Shown: one piece after another, positions 57,601-64,000 of the stretch | How positions within the stretch are numbered: position 1 is the stretch's first letter | Layout of the letters: each line of letters begins with the position of its first letter | Assembly (NCBI RefSeq): GCF_900637635.1 | Contig: NZ_LR134383.1 | Coordinates: 1,012,501-1,076,500, forward strand | Source: Legionella jordanis | GTDB lineage: Bacteria > Pseudomonadota > Gammaproteobacteria > Legionellales > Legionellaceae | Direction: 5' to 3' | DNA: 64,000 nt | Position numbers and translations under genes: made by a program | The notes under the pieces: model-generated | Database searches by the model: none | Told to the model about the DNA's origin: nothing | The model's input: only the letters and a program-made list of their open reading frames with translations

Positions 57601-57921
57601 ATGGACCAATCCTTTTTGCGTGTTGGCCAACATGTATTTTAATGTGACTAAAAATAATGAGCTTTCAGGATCCTCAAGGAATTGTTTGCCGCAAAAATCA
57701 AGATAATCTATAAATTCAATATGTTTTTCCAGCTGATTTTGAGCATCGCGTACTTCAAGGCCATTAAATTTGGCTAGCCGGACTTCACTTAAAAGGATAC
57801 GGTTTATTGTTTTTGCTTGCGCGTGTTCTGCTTCGAGAAGGTCTTTCGATAAGCGCTGATTAGTAAAATTAAATGATTGTTCATCTTCATGAAACCAGTT
57901 AAATAGGTCGCCAATGATCAT
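54604..57921 (-). CDS. Giant ankyrin-like repeat protein, effector candidate
   Basis: The 1105-residue product has no signal peptide. The N-terminal 600 or so residues are helical and unrecognised. From about 630 to 1040 come roughly ten degenerate ankyrin-like helix pairs of about 35 residues, such as AAKHGNLGLLDFLND, ATEHGQVNIIKSLSD, AISNGHQEIISYLYS, AVKTGQLTLVEFFSA and AVSTGQNELADFLRE. The short C-terminal tail is charged and ends in VDYKTRDF. Ankyrin-type effectors are common in Legionella, and this one could bind host proteins. The start codon has only a weak ribosome site. Confidence 0.8.
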   Translation of the reverse strand: MIIGDLFNWFHEDEQSFNFTNQRLSKDLLEAEHAQAKTINRILLSEVRLAKFNGLEVRDAQNQLEKHIEFIDYLDFCGKQFLEDPESSLFLVTLKYMLANTQKGLVHLNVKLNDLFTALLKEDRGSALSFYHENESLFQNHPEIQIRVKLEVCEQSRDEAVRRVEKHLAHLSKQLSNQQNPLGIIALCREWLSDTEQIAALILWLLQRQVSTKQILQTYLLHDFLKYHLFTLHSEDSEVFHLYALLNRFPEAKELIEAAQQTGSDERGFQHYALNGFLSENELDSVPAKRCPLEFSLTTANFLALHELFGLPFLSSAVITSVEHKNLTWIETLKHTLNQPEIVTQEIPALINTIAHISSPQILESLAALIDEATAQQLLSKNEGAVFYLLPYKPKLSEYINEKNITGFIHQITEKYTSESEILFQLMALFSILPKKNNPLAQLVFQAIIDNLVHHPLLLEDDRLVRHLRKFPACKRMLFEQSEKIKKQVHECIIEQAYKTPFNSHNYHIIEDLWVDATRKLAVLDLISPQEKFNLNHKYALQARIAEMNLSYCGENFDLDAFIESLSFPPVVTEHGVSEYERFLIELLAVIDNDPIRKQIIRKLENYPVLRLNWAEKEYEGKTLFLKAAKHGNLGLLDFLNDQVAPETVVEAMSKAAEYNQWKFVDRIICQTKVQLSEVDIEALILKATEHGQVNIIKSLSDTYGYEPTTGEVVKILKQAIKNNKLNVVEYFYNFSGKIPSQSVINKLFDSAVKLEFWDIALFLADSENHSPSRVTIEKAFSRAAETMQVVATKRFCTLSTHIPVSSAFHRAFVKACKSGHLPMVECLHDAAEQLPRPIIEKAVVQAISNGHQEIISYLYSSIYPPDQSLVNQGFMTAVKTGQLTLVEFFSAIANKNTPSQHVIRQAMYLTAKNGQVELFNTLCRFEQNPPAKSVIKQAYLLSVKSGKLGIVDYLCINKMHVFNQRDIEQGLILAVKFKKPLIAQYLCGLPANGHHKKILRIAYNKAVSTGQNELADFLREQLHCKKRQQKTSNSEIANRSARKNELEVEDKSNPGSEPMPTKQPANVGISLTSQGFFKAKLQRNSPTSENLVGSMLVDYKTRDF

Positions 57922-58051
57922 CTTTTGAGCCGAGAGGACAACGTGAGGATAAGATGTACCACAAATGAGCTCGGGTCAAGAATAATTCCAAATAAAATCA
58001 ATGCCTAAATTGGACTATTCTTAAATTGAAGCTTTTTTATAGGATAAAACC

Positions 58052-58204
58052 ATGAACAAGTCACCCAAGGGACTTTCTAAAAATAAAAATAAGAAATCCA
58101 TTAAAAATGAGGATCTAAAGAATATTTCCGGAGGCAGGGTTCGTTTTCCCGAGAGCCCAGCTGAGCCGGATGAGATTCGCCGTATACTTGATGAGCGTCG
58201 TTAA
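58052..58204 (+). CDS. Small double-glycine-leader peptide B (ISGGR family)
   Basis: A 50-residue frame behind AGGA. The lysine- and asparagine-rich N-terminus (MNKSPKGLSKNKNKKSIK) leads into NEDLKNISGGRV, and a charged tail follows (PESPAEPDEIRR, ending LDERR). The Asp, Leu, Ile and GG positions (-8, -7, -4, -2/-1) match the double-glycine leader consensus. Cleavage would leave a 22-residue peptide. It is 130 bases from the start of the divergent ankyrin-like gene and is followed by peptide C on the same strand. Confidence 0.8.
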   Translation: MNKSPKGLSKNKNKKSIKNEDLKNISGGRVRFPESPAEPDEIRRILDERR

Positions 58205-58365
58205 ACCATTAAGAGTGATAATACCTAGGCACCTGAATGCCTATCCTGGGATACTATTGTACAAGACCAGATTTTTCAGTCAGTATGGTCTAAGGCGTCT
58301 GCACATGAGAAAATCTTTAGTCCATTGAGCTATGCTTATAGTACTTCCTTGGTAAAGGATAAATC

Positions 58366-58524
58366 ATGAAAAAGTCTGTTAACTTCCCCGCAAATAATAA
58401 AAAATGGAAAAATGCTGTAAATAAAGAGGATTTAAAACATATTTCTGGGGGCCGTCTTAGTGATCCATTAAAACCACCCGTTATCACAGAGACTCCGCCT
58501 GATATCAATCCTCGGAAAATCTAG
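58366..58524 (+). CDS. Small double-glycine-leader peptide C (ISGGR family)
   Basis: A 52-residue frame with AAAGGA upstream of its ATG. The start MKKSVNFPANNKKWKNAVNK is again basic, and EDLKHISGGRL repeats the block of peptide B. The tail is proline-rich (PLKPPVITETPPDINP). Cleavage after GG would leave about 23 residues without cysteines. B and C are 161 bases apart and read in the same direction, so they may share a transcript or be a duplicated pair. Confidence 0.8.
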   Translation: MKKSVNFPANNKKWKNAVNKEDLKHISGGRLSDPLKPPVITETPPDINPRKI

Positions 58525-58782
58525 AAGGCTGGATTGCTTTAATCAAAAGCCAGCAAGAGTTTGCGACAAGTACGGTGTTGCTTGCTGTTACGTATAGGCT
58601 TAAGATTTATTTCTCGCAAGACCCACTTATTTTCAAAATGTGTGATGAAAGGCTCTTAAAGTATCTCCTCCTCCTTGCAGCTGATAGAGTTTAGGATTTG
58701 ATTGCATCGTGGTAGGAGAGAATGTTTGATGCAAACCGGTTTTTTTATAAATGACCTTGTTGTCTGGAATTGAATTAAAGAA

Positions 58783-59325
58783 TTATTCATAGGAAATATT
58801 GGTTATCGTTAAAAGACTTTCTATGTTGCTGATTTTTAAGGATATGCAGTCACCAACTCGAGCTTTCAATAATTTTTTTGCCAAAGGGGAGACCCAACTT
58901 ATTTTCCCGGCTTTAATGTCTGCTTCATCCAGGCCGACAATTTTGACGGAATGACATTCGCCATTTTCATTGATGTATTGGACTGTGGCCCCAAAAAATA
59001 CTTGAGTCAGGCCAATTTGAAGTTTAGGGTCGACTACTTCAGCAGTTTCCAATCGTTTTATCAAATAGCGAATGCGTCTATCAATTTCACGTAGACGTTT
59101 TTTTCCATAAATGTAATCCCCATTTTCAGAGCGATCACCATTACTTGCTGCCCAGCTGACTACTTTTACAACCTCAGGTCTTTCAGTATTAACTAAATTG
59201 CGTAATTCCGTCTGCAGCATTGCAAAACCAGTAGGAGTCATATAATTTTTTATACTTGGCAACTCTAATTCAGGGCGCTCTGGTTCAATATAGTCATCAT
59301 CTTCTTTGGTAAAAGCCTTACTCAT
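58783..59325 (-). CDS. greB: Transcript cleavage factor GreB-like
   Basis: Rescues backtracked RNA polymerase by stimulating transcript cleavage. The ATG at 59325 has AGGA upstream, giving 180 residues. The N-terminal coiled coil contains YMTPTGFAMLQTELRNLV and GDRSENGDYIYGKKRLREID. The acidic tip residues D and E of the GDRSENGDY loop reach into the polymerase channel. YGKKRLREID rather than a GreA pattern favours GreB. The C-terminal FKBP-like domain holds KISWVSPLAKKLLKARVGD. It carries an unusual 20-residue acidic N-terminal extension. Confidence 0.92.
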   Translation of the reverse strand: MSKAFTKEDDDYIEPERPELELPSIKNYMTPTGFAMLQTELRNLVNTERPEVVKVVSWAASNGDRSENGDYIYGKKRLREIDRRIRYLIKRLETAEVVDPKLQIGLTQVFFGATVQYINENGECHSVKIVGLDEADIKAGKISWVSPLAKKLLKARVGDCISLKISNIESLLTITNISYE

Positions 59326-59621
59326 CGCCAATTCCTATAGCCTACTGGTGTGACATGTTACTTAAATTATATCACTCCTTATAAACAGCCAAGACCTATC
59401 TCTGTAATATTAAGTAGTATTTAAGCACTAAATCTTAGTTGCTTTAATAGGCTTGTCCACATAGAATTTGAACCCGGTTGTTGCTTTGCGTCCATCCGTT
59501 TTGCTTGCTGAAGGAGGCAAGACTAGGGATAGCATCATGCCACCTCAGACAGTCCTTAGTCGTGATTCTCTGAGTGATGATGTGAATCCTCTTCATAATT
59601 AAAAAAGGATAACAAATTAAT

Positions 59622-60383
59622 ATGGATGTTAGTTTTAAAAAATTTCTGGTTTCCGCATTCATTGTTTTGACTCTCTCGAATTTTGGATTTGCCAACCAAA
59701 TCAGTTTTTTTGCTTCTGGCGGTCCTAATTTTTCAAATCTCAAAAATAACCGATTGGTTGCAATCGATGAGGTGCTTACCAATGCCTATTACAGCCAAAA
59801 CCAAACCAACACGGAGTTTTTTGGGGCTGTAGGAGCAAGTCATACTTTTGAAAATACTGTCTTTTCTTCTTTTAAATTATCCCTGGGTGTAGCCGGTTAT
59901 TTTTTTCGATTGGGTGATGTTAAGGGAACAGAATACCCATTTGTTAATGAAGGCCTCTTCGATACCCTTCGTTATGGATTTCATGCAAGAAGCAATTCAT
60001 TGATGGTCGAAGCCAAAGCAATTTACTCTGCTTTTGCATTAAAACCTTATGCCCTGATTGGGGTTGGCCCAAGCTGGAATAAATTTTATGATTATCATGA
60101 GGAACCAAACGATTCTTCTTTGAGTGCATCTCCAGCAATGCCCTTTACTGATCGCACCAAACAAACTGTTTCCTATGAATTAGGCGCAGGACTTCAATAC
60201 TTGCTCTGGGATGATCAACAGCGACAGGTTCAATATCATGCCTCTGCGGGGTATCAATATTTCAATTTAGATACAGCGACCTTAGGTCCATCAGCGGCAC
60301 AAACATCATCAGCTCGCCTCAAGGTAAAAAATCTCTATACACAGGCAGTTATATTTACTCTAGCTGTTTCCTTTGGCCAATAA
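59622..60383 (+). CDS. Outer-membrane beta-barrel protein
   Basis: A 253-residue protein behind AAGGA, with a signal peptide ending ...NFGFA|NQIS. The mature part alternates hydrophobic and polar residues in strands with glycine/aromatic girdles (GLQYLLW, SAGYQYFN). It ends in VIFTLAVSFGQ, close to the terminal aromatic rule for barrel insertion. Small eight-stranded barrels of this type are common in Legionella. It is 14 bases from the following secreted GH18 gene and probably shares its transcript. Confidence 0.8.
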   Translation: MDVSFKKFLVSAFIVLTLSNFGFANQISFFASGGPNFSNLKNNRLVAIDEVLTNAYYSQNQTNTEFFGAVGASHTFENTVFSSFKLSLGVAGYFFRLGDVKGTEYPFVNEGLFDTLRYGFHARSNSLMVEAKAIYSAFALKPYALIGVGPSWNKFYDYHEEPNDSSLSASPAMPFTDRTKQTVSYELGAGLQYLLWDDQQRQVQYHASAGYQYFNLDTATLGPSAAQTSSARLKVKNLYTQAVIFTLAVSFGQ

Positions 60384-60397
60384 GGATGAATCCATTC

Positions 60398-61666
60398 ATG
60401 AAAAGATATATTTTATTGCCAGTCTACTGTTGCCTACTCTCGTTGACGACAACAATGCAAGCGGCATCCATTATTGAGATTACTCCAAGCAGTTCTAGCC
60501 CCATTGCCATCTCGGCTACAGGGTCTACTTATCTAACGTATAATGCGAGAAATAACACTTCAAAAGTGTTAAATGGAATTACTATAGAACCTGGTTATGG
60601 AATTACAGGCAATGCACTGCAAGCCTCATTAATCAGCAATACCTGTTCCATTTTAGCTGCGGGTGCAAGTTGCTCATTTATAGTGTCCTTACAAGGGACA
60701 GGGCAAAACTCACAATCAATGCTAACGCCACGAATTTGTGCGTTTAAAGGTGCAACCTGCTCTGTACCTGTATTGGGCAATCGCGTTCTGGTTGTTGCAA
60801 GCAGAACGCTGCCAAGCAGTAAATTCCCGCTTCCTTACGCGGGTACGTTTTACCCAATCTACAATTCAGGGCCAGGCCAATGGCTGCCGCCCAATCAGCC
60901 CCCGATTCCTCCCTTTAATCGTGTTAGCGCTATTTTTATAGCTTTTGCCCATGCCTATGCGCAGCAAAATGGAGCGATATTGACTTATGAACGAGGACAA
61001 CCTGAGGAACCAGCACGCCAATCTTTATTAGTAAAAACAGCCCGCGCGGCAAACCCCAACATAAAAATTTTGATCTCTTTAGGTTGGAACCAGGATGATT
61101 GGACGGCTATTAATAAGGATTACGTAAATCACGCGAACATTTTTGTTCCCAGTGTGATTCAATTTATTCGTGCCAATAATCTCGACGGCTTTGATATAGA
61201 TGATGAAAGCGTAGGTGGGACCAGTGGTTCTATTCCCCAAGCCAACTTTGATGGTGTGATTGCCAATTTAAGAAATGCCTTAAACTATGCTTCACTGCAA
61301 GATGGTAGACCTTATTATTTAACCATTACTCCTGCAGGAAATAATGATGAGCCAGGCGGTATCGGAGATACACAAATAGATGCAGTGAATGCCAAAAATT
61401 TTGATTTAATCAATGTACAAACTTATTTTAATGGTGGCGATTGGGGTATTGCCTTTGCTAATCAGCTTTTAGCTATTGGGTATCCTAAAACGCAAATCGC
61501 TCATGGAATTGATGTGCAAGAGAGTAACTGTGATCCGGATTTCCCACCTTATATTGGCTTTGCTGGGCTTTTTAACTGGAACATGACTAAAGACAGTACC
61601 TGTAGTAATTATGCTAATACAATTATTATTGCCAATTTGGTCGGCTATTATGGGGCATTTAGGTAA
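60398..61666 (+). CDS. Secreted GH18 glycoside hydrolase, chitinase-like
   Basis: The ATG at 60398 starts a signal peptide (MKRYILLPVYCCLLSLT) ending near residue 23. The ATG at 60386 would add MNPF and is possible. An Ig-like N-terminal domain with cysteine pairs (about 25-135) precedes the GH18 barrel, whose catalytic motif DGFDIDDESV keeps D-x-x-D-x-D-x-E. The 422-residue enzyme is shorter than the chitinase at 49994. The final barrel strand ends FAGLFNWNMTKDST. It lies in a likely operon with the outer-membrane barrel. Substrate could be chitin or peptidoglycan-like glycans. Confidence 0.85.
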   Translation: MKRYILLPVYCCLLSLTTTMQAASIIEITPSSSSPIAISATGSTYLTYNARNNTSKVLNGITIEPGYGITGNALQASLISNTCSILAAGASCSFIVSLQGTGQNSQSMLTPRICAFKGATCSVPVLGNRVLVVASRTLPSSKFPLPYAGTFYPIYNSGPGQWLPPNQPPIPPFNRVSAIFIAFAHAYAQQNGAILTYERGQPEEPARQSLLVKTARAANPNIKILISLGWNQDDWTAINKDYVNHANIFVPSVIQFIRANNLDGFDIDDESVGGTSGSIPQANFDGVIANLRNALNYASLQDGRPYYLTITPAGNNDEPGGIGDTQIDAVNAKNFDLINVQTYFNGGDWGIAFANQLLAIGYPKTQIAHGIDVQESNCDPDFPPYIGFAGLFNWNMTKDSTCSNYANTIIIANLVGYYGAFR

Positions 61667-61683
61667 TTATTCACAGATTACTT

Positions 61684-61710
61684 CATGCGAACTATGGTTC
61701 AGTTCGCATG
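61684..61710 (+). terminator. Terminator after the second GH18 gene
   Basis: CATGCGAACT and AGTTCGCATG form a perfect 10-bp stem around a 7-base loop and are followed by TTTAAG. Confidence 0.75.
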
Positions 61711-61760
61711 TTTAAGAAGGTCAAGGATGCTTCCAGTTAACTCCTAATATAAACTCATCC

Positions 61761-63596
61761 TTATGGAGTGCAGTTGGTTCCTGTATCGGGCAGTTCGTCA
61801 CGACGAGTTTTAATGAGTTTTTCAAGAGCGTCAATCGAGCTTGTTTTTAGACGTAAAAGTTGTGTTGTAATGCCTTGCCCTTTTTTTAATACATGATAAG
61901 CAGGACTGGCCTCAATCTCAGTGATTTTCTTTTCCAAATCCTCTCTAGTATTGCAGTTTTCTAATTGGGTTTTAAAATCTAACAGGATACTTGTCTTTAA
62001 GGCATCCCCCATGACACCTTTGTATTTTGCTTTTAAGTCATGAACCTTATGGAAATCTCCTTTAACCTCCAAATTATCAAGCGATACAGGGGAAGCATGT
62101 TTGCGGCTATTACCATCTAAAGAACTATGTCGGTAAAGATTTTTTAGCTCGTTTTTTAATTCGGTAACTTTTTTAATCATTAGATTTTGGTAAGAGGAAT
62201 TAACATCAACCTTTTGTTTGTTTTGAGAAAAGTGGATGCCATTCGGTCTTTGGACAAGAGTAATCCCTGTAACTTCATCTAAAAAATAGTGGTCTGTACC
62301 ATTGGTCCCTTTATAGTTGATTTTTACTGCGGATGTAGCTTGATGGCTTGAAACATTGACCGCCTTGAATGTGGCTTTATATTCCCTGGTCATTGCCTCT
62401 GCATAATCATGTGGAACAGTTATTGTTTGCCTATTTTGACTAAAATGATGGCCGCCATCTGGCCTCACAACCAAGGTCACCCCGGTATTTTTGTCTAAAT
62501 AGTAATGATCACGATTACGAGAATTGACTCCATTATCCATTAAATTAGGACGTTGTACGGGATAGGTTCCGTTTCCCTTGTATATTGTATTGAATTCCCT
62601 TGTCATTGCGTCTGCATAATCAGGTGAAACGTTTATTGTTCGCCTATTTTGACTAAAATGATGGCCGCCATCGGGTCTTACTACCAAGGTCACCCCTGTA
62701 TTGCTGTCTAAATAGTAATGATCTCTGGTTCGCGGATTGATGCCTTTATCAATCAAATTGGGGCGCTGTGGATGAGAAGGAAGCGAGCTGTTATTCGTCG
62801 TAGTTGAGCCATGGGGAAACTCCCAACCGTTACCGGGTTTCAATTTAGGCTCCATCGTAGCATGCGATAAGTTTACAGCCCCTCTTAAGTTCTTATAAGC
62901 TTCCCAGGGATCTTCAAAAGCTACGGTTTTTCCTTGGAGACGTAACAGGCGATTTGCCTCTTCCAAAATAATAATTCCCAACATATTTTCGCCAGTTCCA
63001 TTGACGCCTGCACCCCAATTATCATCCCATTGGCTAATTTCTACTGGAAAAATCCCTTCTTCAGCACAAGTCATGGCAGTTCTTCTTAAATCCTCATGTT
63101 GCCGTAATTTAAGTGCAACCACCGTACGCATAAAATTGATAGTGGCTTTTTTACCTGTAGGGTTATGTATTACATGAAAATCAGCATCGCAAAGCGCATC
63201 GAATTGATGTTTATGGTTGAGTTTATCTCCGTTCGGCTGACGAAGCCCGGCATCACTTAGAGGTGTAAGAAATGTATTCACCATTGCATCGTAATGTTCG
63301 CGGGGCTTATAGACCCCTTGATGTGCTTCAATTTGATTTAACATCTCGGTTAGCAAGGGTTGCGCAGCATGGGAAGAGTGCAGTTTATTTTTTAAATAAA
63401 GAATTTTTTGCGCATGAAAAGCATGTTCAGACGAAGGCCACTGAAAAACTCGCTGGGCACCATCCACCATAAGCGTTTGCCTGATAGGCTTATGACCAGG
63501 GCCTGTAGTGTTTGCAAAAGCACCGTAGGGTTCAATATCTGTATATTTAAAAGGAGCAATTTTTATCTGCCCTTGTTTTAAAAAAGGTAAAGGCAT
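61761..63596 (-). CDS. NADAR-domain protein with three internal repeats, effector candidate
   Basis: The ATG at 63596 gives 611 residues; a TTG at 63617 would add seven. The N-terminal NADAR (YbiA-like) domain shows EPYGAFAN, then VFQWPSSEHAFHAQKIL with the conserved Glu, and DDNWGAGVNGTGENMLG near residue 205-221. NADAR enzymes are N-glycosidases acting on ADP-ribose-type or riboflavin-pathway intermediates, and some reverse guanine ADP-ribosylation. Three units follow at about 280-460, each with HYYLDxNTGVTLVVRPDG and HHFSQN. The last 150 residues are helical. No signal peptide. Delivery to a host is inference. Confidence 0.8.
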   Translation of the reverse strand: MPLPFLKQGQIKIAPFKYTDIEPYGAFANTTGPGHKPIRQTLMVDGAQRVFQWPSSEHAFHAQKILYLKNKLHSSHAAQPLLTEMLNQIEAHQGVYKPREHYDAMVNTFLTPLSDAGLRQPNGDKLNHKHQFDALCDADFHVIHNPTGKKATINFMRTVVALKLRQHEDLRRTAMTCAEEGIFPVEISQWDDNWGAGVNGTGENMLGIIILEEANRLLRLQGKTVAFEDPWEAYKNLRGAVNLSHATMEPKLKPGNGWEFPHGSTTTNNSSLPSHPQRPNLIDKGINPRTRDHYYLDSNTGVTLVVRPDGGHHFSQNRRTINVSPDYADAMTREFNTIYKGNGTYPVQRPNLMDNGVNSRNRDHYYLDKNTGVTLVVRPDGGHHFSQNRQTITVPHDYAEAMTREYKATFKAVNVSSHQATSAVKINYKGTNGTDHYFLDEVTGITLVQRPNGIHFSQNKQKVDVNSSYQNLMIKKVTELKNELKNLYRHSSLDGNSRKHASPVSLDNLEVKGDFHKVHDLKAKYKGVMGDALKTSILLDFKTQLENCNTREDLEKKITEIEASPAYHVLKKGQGITTQLLRLKTSSIDALEKLIKTRRDELPDTGTNCTP

Positions 63597-64000
63597 AGTT
63601 TCACCACTAAATCCCAATAAAATATAATAATAGACTAAATAGATTAAGGTATTATTAGATGTTATGCCTTCATTAACACTTACTGGTAAAAATTATTCCG
63701 CAGGAATCCTCAATAGCCCAATTAATGCAAAAACACCGAGATGGAAGAGCCAATTGTAGCGAATATTTCCATTGCACTGACAGGTGCAAGTGGTTATAAC
63801 TGTTATTGTCAAGATACATTGGGCCCTTAATAATACTTTATTTTTTGCTGAAACCAGGCGAGAACAAAACTATCAGACGTAGAAGCAGAACTTCGTTCAA
63901 ATAAATTGAAAAAATAATAAGAGGGTGAATAGTACTTTATTTTCCTCGATAAACGAGGTTGCAGTAAGGCCTAGGAGTTTCTCGTTAACAATAAAACCGA
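63597..64000. other. AT-rich region at the right edge
   Basis: It contains the promoter side of the NADAR gene. Short frames such as one at 63664 (31 codons) lack ribosome sites and family features. Nothing else is visible before the window ends. Confidence 0.45.

Noticed and set aside
63664-63759. 31-codon frame at the right edge as a further member of the peptide family
   Set aside because: It has no D-L-x-x-[IV]-S-G-G block and no ribosome site.

Overview
The window reads as a low-GC gammaproteobacterial chromosome segment, most likely a Legionella species other than a close L. pneumophila strain. The basis is the block mrcA - pilMNOPQ - aroK - aroB - damX, secreted chitinases and a cellulase, many large coiled-coil, ankyrin-like or tandem-repeat proteins of the kind Legionella delivers through Dot/Icm, and a C-terminal CaaX box. 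The species assignment is inference, because no rRNA, tRNA or dot/icm gene is present.

Layout. 1-11 kb: the 5' part of mrcA (running off the left edge), a coiled-coil protein, the type IV pilus assembly operon pilMNOPQ, then aroK-aroB-damX. 11-17 kb: a PnuC-family gene behind a clear TPP riboswitch (so probably the thiamine transporter PnuT), a universal stress protein, a glutathione transferase, a KGG-repeat stress protein, a PEBP-family protein and a secreted GH5-CBM2 cellulase. 17-37 kb: housekeeping operons (ribF-ileS-lspA, era-recO, pdxJ-korA-korB) interleaved with accessory genes: a KDPG-aldolase-like protein without the usual Schiff-base lysine, a coiled-coil protein, a pilin-like gene overlapping a 1034-residue unknown, a polytopic GT-C-like protein and a GYSRG-type alpha/beta hydrolase.

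37-49 kb is an AT-rich accessory region. It opens with a tyrosine recombinase behind a perfect palindrome, followed by two small overlapping genes, an Abi_2/AbiF-type HEPN toxin with a promoter-terminator small RNA unit directly upstream, and a frameshifted gene. Next come a CaaX-ending protein, an N-terminal-nucleophile amidase, a 43-residue-repeat protein with nuclear-protein-like features, a dead HigA-like antitoxin, an RlpA-like lipoprotein and a 61-residue-repeat gene broken by one missing base.

49-64 kb holds a cupin dioxygenase, a large GH18 chitinase, a ChaN/TIKI-like protein, an ankyrin-like giant, a GreB factor, an outer-membrane barrel, a second GH18 protein and a NADAR-domain protein with three internal repeats.

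The most novel signal is a set of three unrecorded small genes (50-52 residues; 48843-48998 minus, 58052-58204 plus, 58366-58524 plus). All have a lysine-rich start, a shared D-L-x-x-[IV]-S-G-G-R block matching a double-glycine export leader, and a short proline-rich tail. They look like a family of secreted peptides. No processing ABC transporter lies in the window. The AbiF-type toxin with its adjacent small RNA is the second most interesting system.
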